Shown here: piece by piece, positions 1 to 7,046 of the stretch | How the letters are laid out: each line of letters opens with the position of its first letter | Numbering within the stretch: position 1 is the first letter of the stretch | NCBI GenBank assembly: GCA_963809795.1 | Contig: CAWELN010000005.1 | Location: 1-64,000, forward strand | Length of the DNA stretch: 64,000 nucleotides | Source: DASUAS01 sp963809795 | GTDB lineage: Bacteria; Actinomycetota; Acidimicrobiia; IMCC26256; DASPTH01 | Direction of reading: 5' to 3' | Program-made: the position numbers and the translations under genes | Notes under the pieces: model-generated | Databases searched by the model: none | What the model saw: only the letters and a program-made list of their open reading frames with translations | Told to the model about the DNA's origin: nothing

Positions 1-112
1 AGCGCGAGCGGACCATCGAGACGCACCTCTCCATATGGTTACGAAGCTCAGCGTGTCGTCGCGAGCAGCCGTCGAAGCGCTGTCGCTCGGGCATCGCCCG
101 GTTGAGAAGACC
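1..112 (+). pseudogene. C-terminal end of a LuxR-type HTH regulator, frameshifted
   Basis: The first bases encode ERTIETHLS in one frame. After a one-base shift near position 33 the next frame continues KLSVSSRAAVEALSLGH. Together these match the recognition helix and last helix of a LuxR/GerE DNA-binding domain. The rest of the gene lies outside the window. The shift could be decay or a sequencing error. The exact stop is uncertain because a further shift may be needed to reach the TGA near 112. Confidence 0.4.
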
Positions 113-147
113 TCACATACCGCAGTCCCCGATTGGTCGCGACAGGT

Positions 148-591
148 TCATCGCTGCTCGGCGGCCTCCTTGAGGTGGCGCAGGCCGTTCTCGAGCGAAC
201 GGTCGAGTGTTCGCTGAAGTGGCTTGTGGAGCAGACGTGCCACGAGTCCACTCCATGACTCCTCCTCGCTCACGAGCGTTGTCCCGTCGTGCGCGTCGAG
301 TTGGAAGACGTCGATCGCCCGGATGCCCATGGTCCGTCCTGACCACGCGATCAGTCGGACTGGCTCGAGATGTTGGATGGTCGAGGTCACAGTGCTGGGT
401 CCTGCCTTCCAGCGGAAGGTCGATCCGACGACGACGGGCTCCTGCACCGACATCGATTTGACCTCGGGGTTCCAGATCGGCCAGCGGTCGAACGCAGTGA
501 GCACGTCCCAAACCACTTCAGGAGGCGCGGCGATCTCGATCTCGGTTCGGCTGACAACCGGCGCTGCGGTATCGATCAACTCAGTCATCAT
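148..591 (-). CDS. SRPBCC (START-like) family protein
   Basis: A 147-residue protein with the SRPBCC N-terminal signature: EIEIAAPPEVVWDVL, then a W-P-WNP segment (RWPIWNPEV) typical of polyketide-cyclase/START-like domains that bind a hydrophobic ligand in a deep cavity. It is soluble, with no signal peptide. ATG at 591 is preceded by GAGGAG five bases upstream; 588 is a second possible ATG. It is the last gene of a minus-strand trio (metallohydrolase, SRPBCC, SRPBCC) divergent from a TetR gene, so it is probably controlled by that repressor. The ligand is unknown. The family assignment is firm; the function is not. Confidence 0.8.
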   Translation of the reverse strand: MMTELIDTAAPVVSRTEIEIAAPPEVVWDVLTAFDRWPIWNPEVKSMSVQEPVVVGSTFRWKAGPSTVTSTIQHLEPVRLIAWSGRTMGIRAIDVFQLDAHDGTTLVSEEESWSGLVARLLHKPLQRTLDRSLENGLRHLKEAAEQR

Positions 592-603
592 TCGGTCTCC
601 TCG

Positions 604-1053
604 CTACGCGGCGTTGGATTCGACGAGATGCTTCAGTCCCTCGAGGTTGTGTCGCATGCCCTGCTTGAACGCTCGGGTTGCGACGCCATCCATATGGGCG
701 AGTGGTCCGGGGAGTCCGGCGCTCGAGATGTCTGCATCGAGGGTGAGCCGGCTTCCGTCGCCGTTGGTTTCGACTGCGTAGCGATACCGAAACGGCGTCG
801 GACCTTCGCGGGTTTCGAATGTCACGGTGAGGTTAGCCGTCGACTCGGTGACTTCGACGATGTTGTCTACCCGGCCGGCGGGCAACGACCGTGTGATCTG
901 ATAGCGGGCCGCTTGGGTCGGTGTCCTCGGTGTCACCTCGGCGACGCGCTCCACTGCCTCGTACCAGCGTGGCATTGTTCGCGGTTCCGCGACAAAGGCA
1001 AACACGTCGATCGCGGGTCGGTTGATCTCCATCGTCACGCGGAACGTTCCCAT
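604..1053 (-). CDS. SRPBCC family protein, second of a pair
   Basis: About 149 residues from MGTFRVTMEINRP. It begins with the first beta strand of an SRPBCC domain, followed by FAFVAEPRTMPRWYEAVE, a START-like pattern of the type often annotated as polyketide cyclase or dimerase. I chose ATG 1053 because AAAGAGG sits just upstream. An alternative ATG at 1101 would overlap the upstream gene's stop by four bases (ATGA), so coupled translation from there is also possible. Only 12 bases separate it from the next SRPBCC gene. Two different SRPBCC proteins with a metallohydrolase suggest handling of a lipophilic small molecule (inference). Confidence 0.75.
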   Translation of the reverse strand: MGTFRVTMEINRPAIDVFAFVAEPRTMPRWYEAVERVAEVTPRTPTQAARYQITRSLPAGRVDNIVEVTESTANLTVTFETREGPTPFRYRYAVETNGDGSRLTLDADISSAGLPGPLAHMDGVATRAFKQGMRHNLEGLKHLVESNAA

Positions 1054-1097
1054 CTCGCCTCTTTCTTCGCGTTGGTCGTGCAGGCCAGTCTGTCGCG

Positions 1098-1976
1098 TCA
1101 CACGGGCGAAGCGACTCCTCCCGCTGCTGTCGCCGCATCGAAGAGCCCGGCGGCCGCAGGATCGTGAGCAGCAAGGATCGGCATGGCGGGATGGTTCGCT
1201 CTGAGTGCCATCACATTTCTGCGCGTGTCGCGCAACGCGCGCTTGCTACCGACGCCGCTCGAGACGCCACGTTCGAACGCGTGTACGTCATAGGTGAGGT
1301 CCCCGACGAGCAGCAGCGGAGGTCCGTCGCTCCGGCGCACGAACATCGACATCGAACCCGGCGTGTGTCCAGGCGTGGGGAGGACCATGAGTGCGCCGTC
1401 CCCGAAAAGGTCGTGACCGACGGTAAAGGGCCGGAGCGCTGGGTCGTCGACCGGTTCGTACGCGATGGGCCTCCACTTCGCGTCTGGCAGGTCGATGTGC
1501 GCGCGCAGCAGACCGCGGGTCTCCGCCATCGGCCGCTGCAGAGATCGCCACTCGTCCTCGGAGACGAGCAGTTCAGCGCCCGGAATCTCGCCGATGCCGC
1601 CGATGTGGTCCTGGTGGAGATGGCTGACGACGGCGCGGGTGACGTCGCTGGTGGCGTAGCCCAGGCGTTCGAGGCCGGCGGTGAACGTTTCGTCCTGGCT
1701 CACGTGGAAACGGGCGAGGCGGCGATAGATCACACCGTTCGACCCGTCCGGAAAGTAGGACGGATCCGTGACCGAGGCTCGGTCCTGCCCCGTGTCGAAC
1801 ACGACCAGTCCGTCAGCGTGCTCGATGACGTAGACGTTGATGGGCCGACCTTCGAGCCAGCGTCGTGAGGTGAGGATCCACCAGTACATCGGCGACCGGC
1901 CCCGGTACGCGTGTTGAGGATGGATGTCGACAGTCCCGGTGCTGAAGCGTGAGACACGCCTGATGCGGTTGGCCAT
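1098..1976 (-). CDS. MBL-fold metallohydrolase (lactonase-like)
   Basis: A 292-residue metallo-beta-lactamase-fold hydrolase. The metal-binding motif HLHQDHIGG is at about residue 118. Further signatures are PTPGHTPGSMSMF and the later GDLTYD aspartate segment, the arrangement found in N-acyl-homoserine-lactone lactonases and related enzymes. AAGGAGG lies five bases before the ATG. It is first in the minus-strand operon, and its promoter region is shared with a divergent TetR gene separated by a 44-bp nested palindrome. A lactone or ester substrate is plausible, but quorum quenching is only an inference. Confidence 0.82.
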   Translation of the reverse strand: MANRIRRVSRFSTGTVDIHPQHAYRGRSPMYWWILTSRRWLEGRPINVYVIEHADGLVVFDTGQDRASVTDPSYFPDGSNGVIYRRLARFHVSQDETFTAGLERLGYATSDVTRAVVSHLHQDHIGGIGEIPGAELLVSEDEWRSLQRPMAETRGLLRAHIDLPDAKWRPIAYEPVDDPALRPFTVGHDLFGDGALMVLPTPGHTPGSMSMFVRRSDGPPLLLVGDLTYDVHAFERGVSSGVGSKRALRDTRRNVMALRANHPAMPILAAHDPAAAGLFDAATAAGGVASPV

Positions 1977-1991
1977 GGTGGCCTCCTTGTC

Positions 1992-2035
1992 CTTGCGTAT
2001 CTGTTACGCTATCAGTAGCGTACGTGATACGCAAG
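1992..2035. promoter_or_regulatory. Nested palindromic operator between tetR and the metallohydrolase operon
   Basis: CTTGCGTATC (1992-2001) is perfectly inverted as GATACGCAAG (2026-2035). Inside it TACGCTA (2005-2011) is inverted as TAGCGTA (2016-2022). Both dyads share the same centre (2013.5), with three mismatched positions between the arm pairs. It lies midway between the divergent starts at 1976 and 2053. TetR regulators commonly bind such sites, so this is the likely operator for both directions. Confidence 0.75.
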
Positions 2036-2052
2036 AGGGAGCCGGGGAGAAC

Positions 2053-2730
2053 ATGCCAACCAAGGGACGCGGTGCCACGAAGGCGCTCAAACGGGTGCCC
2101 CGAAACACACTCTCACGCGCTCGCGTCATCGACGGCGCGCTGGCCCTCATCGATACCGAGGGTCTTGACGCAGTCACGATGCCCCGACTCGCCAGATACC
2201 TCGGCGTGGGAACCATGTCTCTCTACCGTCACGTTGACGACAAGAACGATCTGATCAACGCAGTCGCGGAACGGGTCATTGGCGACGTGCAGGTCCCTGA
2301 AGGAAAGGACGACGACTGGGAAGGCCGCGTCGTCGGCTACCTCCGGGGCCTCAGAGATGCCGCGCTCGCCCATCCCGCGCTCGCGCGCATCCTCGCCGAG
2401 CGCGGTCTCACCGTCGGACCGGTCTTCGAGCAGCTCGAAGAGGCGCACAGCATCCTCTGTCGGGCTGGATTCTCCAACGAGGGCGCGGTACGAGCCTTCT
2501 ACACCTTGTTCACCTACGTGTTCGGGTTCGTGATCTGGGAACTTCCACGCGTCCACGAACAGCCGGCTACGTCGTACGTCGATTCGTGGAACACCGCGAT
2601 CGACCGGCTCGACATCAATTCATTCCCAACCATGCACGCGCTCCGCGAGCAACTCACGACCGCCGCGTCAACAGAGCAATTCGAGTACGGGCTCGATCTG
2701 CTCGTCGGATCACTGCGCTCCCTCTCGTGA
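2053..2730 (+). CDS. TetR-family transcriptional repressor
   Basis: 225 residues from MPTKGRG. The N-terminal helix-turn-helix (LSRARVIDGALALIDTEG, then VTMPRLARYLGVGTMSLYRHV) matches TetR_N. The remainder is helical and fits the TetR C-terminal ligand and dimer domain of the TetR/TetR_C type. The reading frame extends further upstream, but ATG 2053 is preferred because GGGGAGA precedes it and the HTH then sits close to the N-terminus. It is divergent from the metallohydrolase/SRPBCC operon, with a strong dyad between, so it most likely represses that operon and itself. Confidence 0.88.
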   Translation: MPTKGRGATKALKRVPRNTLSRARVIDGALALIDTEGLDAVTMPRLARYLGVGTMSLYRHVDDKNDLINAVAERVIGDVQVPEGKDDDWEGRVVGYLRGLRDAALAHPALARILAERGLTVGPVFEQLEEAHSILCRAGFSNEGAVRAFYTLFTYVFGFVIWELPRVHEQPATSYVDSWNTAIDRLDINSFPTMHALREQLTTAASTEQFEYGLDLLVGSLRSLS

Positions 2731-2786
2731 CCCTGCGTTCTGGACGCGAAACACCCGACGTTCATTACCACTCTCGCTGATGAGAG

Positions 2787-2828
2787 CCGAAGCGCGCTCG
2801 ATCTTTGTGCCCTGATCCGGCGCTTCGG
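2787..2828. terminator. Hairpin downstream of tetR
   Basis: CCGAAGCGC at 2787-2795 is inverted as GCGCTTCGG at 2820-2828, with a 24-base loop. It sits about 55 bases after the tetR stop. No U-tract follows, so a terminator role is only tentative. Confidence 0.35.
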
Positions 2829-2949
2829 GGCAGGGTGCGTTGATCATCGTGGTGTCAGCGTGTCTCGACGTGAAACACGATCCGCGCTCGCCTTACTGGA
2901 GCTGGCTGGATGACGACGAGTGATCCCACTCCGGTGGGGCGATCTGCTG

Positions 2950-2994
2950 TGTCAGTTTAGATTGACACATCAGCTATGTCAGTCTAAACTGACA
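2950..2994 (+). promoter_or_regulatory. Promoter embedded in two tandem 18-bp operators; leaderless start
   Basis: Two related 18-bp sites begin at 2950 and 2977, with half-sites of the form TGTCAGT. The second is palindromic apart from its centre. A consensus -35 TTGACA (2962-2967) closes the first site. A -10 TAAACT (2985-2990) lies in the second, with an exact 17-base spacer. The predicted transcription start falls on or next to GTG 2998, so the mRNA should be leaderless. A repressor binding these sites would cover both promoter elements. Confidence 0.75.
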
Positions 2995-2997
2995 GGC

Positions 2998-3210
2998 GTG
3001 GACTTCGAAGAACTCAACGTGAATCTCTCGTCGGACGACCCGGCAATTGGGCTACGCGCCTCGTTGGCGCTGCATCGCCTGGCTGAGAGGGTCGAGGCGA
3101 ACCACGTCGCGTCGGCCCGGAAAAAGGGCTGGTCGTGGCAGCAGATCGGAGACGCCTTGGGCGTCACCCGCCAATCCGTACACACCAAATACAACAAGGA
3201 GTCATCATGA
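2998..3210 (+). CDS. Small helix-turn-helix protein, probable autoregulator
   Basis: 70 residues from GTG 2998. The C-terminal half is a helix-turn-helix: KGWSWQQIGDALGVTRQSVHTKY, a form typical of small actinobacterial HTH proteins. An upstream in-frame ATG (2920) would translate through the promoter and operators, so GTG immediately after them is preferred; with no room for a Shine-Dalgarno site, translation would be leaderless. The stop overlaps the next ATG (ATGA, 3207-3210), so it is coupled to the Clp-N protein. Autorepression through the twin operators is inferred. Confidence 0.8.
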   Translation: MDFEELNVNLSSDDPAIGLRASLALHRLAERVEANHVASARKKGWSWQQIGDALGVTRQSVHTKYNKESS

Positions 3211-3719
3211 CCACCGAATCCGTTGCGCCAGAGGTGCTTCACGTCTGGGCCATCTATCTGCAGGCCAGTCAGGAGGCCCGTCGCCGAGGTGATCGCCGAA
3301 CTGGCACCGATCACATCTTGCTCGCCTTGTTGGAGGATCCCTCGATCGAAGTCGTGTCGGGCGTGAGCCTGCAGCAAGCTCGCCAGGCCCTTGAGTCGCT
3401 CGATCACGAAGCCCTGGGTGCCCTGGGCCTGGCGCCCGGCACCGACGCTCCCCCACTGCCGATGCGCGCCGTGCCGAAGAAGCCGACGTTCAGAGCCGTC
3501 ATGAAAAAAGATCGCCTCCGCATGACGCCCGCGGCAAAGAAAGTGCTTGAGGAAGCGGTCAAGCCCAACCGCCGGAAGACCCAGGTCACGGCCCAGCAGG
3601 TGCTGGCCCAGATCCTCACTCTCCAACCACCAGATCCTGCGGCGGTGCTGCTGGGCGCTCTCGGGGTGAACGCGTCGGAGGTTCAGCGCCGATTGGATGC
3701 GGTCACGCCCGACAGCTGA
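3207..3719 (+). CDS. Clp N-terminal-domain protein (Clp-N repeats, no ATPase)
   Basis: 170 residues. It contains a Clp repeat (VLHVWAIYLQASQEARRRG, then TDHILLALLEDP), the substrate and adaptor-binding module of ClpA/ClpC. A second, weaker repeat lies near residues 100-160 (RMTPAAKKVLEEA, then QVLAQILTLQPPDPA). No AAA+ Walker motifs follow, so this is a free-standing Clp-N protein. It is translationally coupled to the HTH protein. Such pairs occur in actinobacteria; by analogy it may act as a sensor or co-regulator, or modulate ClpC access (inference). Confidence 0.78.
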   Translation: MTTESVAPEVLHVWAIYLQASQEARRRGDRRTGTDHILLALLEDPSIEVVSGVSLQQARQALESLDHEALGALGLAPGTDAPPLPMRAVPKKPTFRAVMKKDRLRMTPAAKKVLEEAVKPNRRKTQVTAQQVLAQILTLQPPDPAAVLLGALGVNASEVQRRLDAVTPDS

Positions 3720-4061
3720 GTCACCAGCGACATTCACGACTTCGAGCGAAGGTGTCCGGATCGGGCCGTTCCAGGCGAGGCAACTGTTGCAAGCAGCTGT
3801 TCCCTTGTGACGACTCCTGGCGGCTCGGATACCTAGCCACTACACAGTCGTTCGACCTCAGGGGCCTGATCGGGTCGTTCGGCGTGTCGGGAGACCGCTC
3901 CAGGCTACTGAGGTCGTTTGTCCCTTGAGCATGTGGAGGGCCGAGTGGACATTACGTGCCCATAACTCCGGGTCGGCGCTCGATCGGTGGTTGTGCTGTT
4001 CCTCTGGACCGCTCTGGACGTTCGTACTTAGCTGGGCAGTGCCGTCGCGTGGGGTGGACTC
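3720..4061. other. Intergenic region, no gene recognised
   Basis: 342 bases between the Clp-N gene and the glycosyltransferase gene. I see no convincing coding frame, RNA or terminator. It presumably holds the promoter of the downstream membrane protein. Confidence 0.5.
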
Positions 4062-5489
4062 ATGGGGGTGGGTTCCGGAGCGGAGCCGGCGATGCGAGGT
4101 CCGAACGCCCGCGTGACCGCGTCGAGTAGCGCGCCCGGAATGCGGACGCCCGCGCAGTCGCGGCTCGCTGCGATCGTGCTCGTGGTCGTGGCCTGCTGCA
4201 TCGTGGTACGGGGCACGGTGGCGCTCACCGTGCTGGACACAGACCCGCATGTGGTGATGCAGGCCGACAGCTCGAGCTACCTGAAACCCGCGCTGGCACT
4301 GCTCGAGGATGGGCGGTTCACTGAGGCAGCCGGGGACCGGCACCCGGAGTTCTTGCGTACCCCGGGCTATCCGGCATTCATCGCGCTCGTGTACTTCCTC
4401 GCCGGCCACCGCGTCGTGGCGCTGCTGCTCGCGCAGGTGATGGTCGGCGCGGCGACCGTCCTGGTCGCGTTCTTCCTCGGGCGTCGTACAGCCTCCAGCA
4501 CCGTGGGCATCGTCGCCGCCGCCCTCCTGGTGCTCGAGCCACTCCAGCTCTACACCACCGGCACCATCCTCACCGAGGCGCTCGCCACGCTGTGCCTCAC
4601 GCTCGTCGCCTTGCTCGGCTTCGTTGTCGTGGGGACGCCACGGCCGGCGCTTCGCTGGCCATTCCTCCTCGGGCTCACGCTCGCCGTCGCCACGCTGGTG
4701 CGGCCGGTGACGTACTACCTTCCGGCGCTCGTCGTCGCCTTCCTCATCGTGGCGGCGCTCCGACGTCGGACGCCATGGCGCGACGCCGCGACGGTCCTGG
4801 CGGCGTTCCTCGTGCCGCTCGTCGTCCTGGTCGGCGGTTGGCAACTGCGCAACGACGAGACGGTCGGATCGTGGCGGTTTAGTGGCATCGAAGCGAAGAA
4901 CCTCTACCTGTACCGGGCCGCGGAGATCGTCGCCACGGATCAGCACACGCACCTCGGGGTCGCGCAACGCGAGCTGCTCGACCAACTCGGCAATCGCGGG
5001 AAAACTTCTCAGGGGCCGTACTACGCGCGGATGTATCGACGTGGACTCGCGATCGTCGAAGGTCATCCCGTCACCGCCACCGAAGACGCGCTCGCAGGGT
5101 TGGTTGACGAGATCACCAGCGCCCGCTCGCGATTCTTCGCATACGTAGGGCTCCCTGACCCGCCGGCGCTGCTCGGTGATCTCGCGATCGCCCTACTGAT
5201 GGCGCTCTACACGCTCGCCGCGCTCGGGATCATCGCGGCCGTGCGAGCACGCAAGAACCTGATGGGTCACGCCTTCGTGCTCGCGGTGGCGGCGTACGTC
5301 CTCGTGGCCTCCGCCGGTCCGGAAGCCGCCGCCGGGCGCGGCGAACGATTCCGGGCCGTGATCATGCCACTCGTCGTGGTGTACGCAGCGCGTGGTGCCG
5401 TTGAAGGCATCGCACGAGCCCGCACCGTCGTCCACGCTCACCGCACACGCCCATCAGTACCACGCCGATCATTACCTTCCGCGCGCTGA
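4062..5489 (+). CDS. Polytopic membrane glycosyltransferase, GT39/ArnT-like
   Basis: 475 residues with about ten hydrophobic segments from residue 34 onward. The first extracytoplasmic loop has DSSSYLKPALALL and then RTPGYPAF, the pattern seen in the GT-C/PMT (family 39) superfamily that moves sugars from polyprenyl-phosphate donors. The acceptor is unknown; a cell-envelope glycan or protein is likely. No strong Shine-Dalgarno precedes ATG 4062, and internal ATGs within the first 30 residues are alternatives. It stands alone, with no neighbouring envelope-glycan genes. Confidence 0.75.
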   Translation: MGVGSGAEPAMRGPNARVTASSSAPGMRTPAQSRLAAIVLVVVACCIVVRGTVALTVLDTDPHVVMQADSSSYLKPALALLEDGRFTEAAGDRHPEFLRTPGYPAFIALVYFLAGHRVVALLLAQVMVGAATVLVAFFLGRRTASSTVGIVAAALLVLEPLQLYTTGTILTEALATLCLTLVALLGFVVVGTPRPALRWPFLLGLTLAVATLVRPVTYYLPALVVAFLIVAALRRRTPWRDAATVLAAFLVPLVVLVGGWQLRNDETVGSWRFSGIEAKNLYLYRAAEIVATDQHTHLGVAQRELLDQLGNRGKTSQGPYYARMYRRGLAIVEGHPVTATEDALAGLVDEITSARSRFFAYVGLPDPPALLGDLAIALLMALYTLAALGIIAAVRARKNLMGHAFVLAVAAYVLVASAGPEAAAGRGERFRAVIMPLVVVYAARGAVEGIARARTVVHAHRTRPSVPRRSLPSAR

Positions 5490-5672
5490 GCCAGCCGGAA
5501 ACGCCGTCCCAGCAAAGTATCGGTCTTCAGTACATCCACGGTCATGCCTCGTAGCCCCATATCGGGCGCGCGTAACGCTCCCGAGCGGGCAAGCTGGCGC
5601 GCCGGGGCTTCGAGGGATCGTACGCGGGTGGCGACGGCCGGGAGACGTTGACTTGGATACGGTGCGAACCGC

Positions 5673-6074
5673 ATGTTGCCGGTAACCGCGACGACCGTTC
5701 GCCTCTTCCTCCACGTTCTCGCCGCGACGGTATGGGTCGGCGGGCAACTGACCCTTGCCGGGTTGGTCCCCGGGTTGCGCTCGTTCTCAACCGACGCGCC
5801 GCGTGCCGCAGCGCGACTCTTCAACCGGATTGCATGGCCGGCCTTCGGCGTGCTCATCGTGACTGGCGTTTGGAACGTCATCGAGGTCGAGCCCACCTGG
5901 AACAGCGACTACGGCCACACGCTCATCCTGAAGCTCGTGTTGGTTGCCGCATCGGGGCTGACGGCGTTCGCGCACGCCCAAACGCGTTCGCGCCGATCGT
6001 TGGCCGTGTTCGGTGCTCTAACGCTGATGTGCGCGCTGGGAGCCCTCTTCCTGGGAGTTCTGCTCGCCGGCTAG
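5673..6074 (+). CDS. CopD-like small integral membrane protein
   Basis: 133 residues, four predicted transmembrane helices. The first helix has LFLHVLAATVWVGGQL, the H...W-G pattern typical of CopD/copper-resistance-D and related bis-histidine membrane proteins. Later segments are WPAFGVLIVTGVWN and LILKLVLVAASG. These proteins are linked to copper import or haem-like redox roles; the exact role here is unknown. No copC homologue is adjacent. Confidence 0.65.
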   Translation: MLPVTATTVRLFLHVLAATVWVGGQLTLAGLVPGLRSFSTDAPRAAARLFNRIAWPAFGVLIVTGVWNVIEVEPTWNSDYGHTLILKLVLVAASGLTAFAHAQTRSRRSLAVFGALTLMCALGALFLGVLLAG

Positions 6075-6135
6075 AGGCGTTGATCCAACGGCATCCTCCA
6101 GAGCATCCCTCGAGCCTGACCCGACCGCGCCACCA

Positions 6136-6175
6136 CTGCCGCTCGGCGTGCACCGGATCGGGCATTGTGCCGCGC
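6136..6175 (+). repeat. Short copy of dispersed hairpin element A
   Basis: Reads CTGCCGCTCGGCGTG followed by CACCGGATCGGGCATTGTG. These are the two arms of the hairpin family described at 24334, with most of the loop missing. Confidence 0.5.
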
Positions 6176-6282
6176 GACCCGGGACGTTGATCCATAGACA
6201 TCCAGGGGTAACAACGATCTCGCCCGCCAGTACGGGGAGGGTATGGCGTGCCCGGCGGTGATCAGTCGGGCTTCGTGGCGAC

Positions 6283-6567
6283 ATGGGAGTGGGTTGGATC
6301 CATGCCTCGTGGATCTGGCATGACGCGGAGCTCAGATCGTTCGAGTTCTGCTACGAGTCGTTGACGTTCTTCATCGTTGAGCCCACAGGTGAATGGGCGA
6401 AGGTGCGAGCCAACGGGCACATCGGTGTGGAGGTCATCGGGTACTGGCCCGAGAGCGAGCACGTCGATTACGCGGAAATCGTTGTCGATCACCCGTTCGC
6501 CGAAAGGTGCTGGACAGCGATACAGGACCACTACCGGCGGTCCGTAACGCCCCGGCCGCACCACTAG
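6283..6567 (+). CDS. Hypothetical 94-residue protein
   Basis: Not recognised. The frame has protein-like composition with well-spaced aromatics (WIHASWIWHDAELRSFEFCYES, then FIVEPTGEWAKVRANGHIGVEVIGYW). There is no signal peptide or membrane segment. The antisense frame (6262-6564) is also open and looks less protein-like. No clear ribosome binding site. It is isolated between CopD-like and LivK-like genes. Confidence 0.45.
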   Translation: MGVGWIHASWIWHDAELRSFEFCYESLTFFIVEPTGEWAKVRANGHIGVEVIGYWPESEHVDYAEIVVDHPFAERCWTAIQDHYRRSVTPRPHH

Positions 6568-6808
6568 CGGCCTGGCGACCTGCCCCGGTTCTGACTATCT
6601 TTTCGCTTGGCTGTTTGGGCGTGCGTCATCCCGACCGCTCCGACAGTTGGCAGGCACTGGGGACGCCCGTTCCTTTTGGATCGGCCAGCGGGCGTTCCCT
6701 GGAACACCCGCCTCTTGCGATTGTCGTGAGCAAGATCGACCGCCGCCGACTCGCGCGGGTGCTGTTACCTACAACAACAGGTGCCGGGCGGTTGACGAGC
6801 CGGTGCCC

Positions 6809-6964
6809 GCGAGCGTGGGCGTCGGTACTGCCGCCGGCACGGTCATCATGAGCGTCGGTGGGCGCTCCGCGCCGGGCAGATCGCCACCAACTTCTGGGCC
6901 CTTGCCGGCGGTGACGGGGGCCGACACCACACCCGTCGCCGTCGTGATCACCGACACCGTGCCG
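6809..6964. repeat. 155-bp duplication of the 3' end of a YVTN-propeller gene
   Basis: Near-identical to 32931-33085. Both copies share CGAGCGTGGGCGTCGGTACT and the following tract through the last propeller half-repeat. The 33-kb copy spans the end of an intact propeller gene; this copy is detached from any intact one. Confidence 0.75.
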
Positions 6965-6995
6965 CCGAGCGGTCGGCTCGGCCGATGACCCATGC
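6885..6995 (-). pseudogene. Remnant of a YVTN beta-propeller gene
   Basis: The minus strand encodes GGTVSVITTATGVVSAPVTAGKGP, the second half of a 42-residue propeller repeat like those at 33-36.7 kb. It then runs out of frame relative to the intact C-terminus (a one-base difference before the AICP segment). No further repeats lie upstream. This is a last-blade fragment, evidence that the propeller family has moved or been lost here. Confidence 0.7.
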
Positions 6996-7046
6996 GGGTG
7001 ACTGGTAGAAGTGTCACGATCGATTGACAAAGCAACCGGGGGAATC

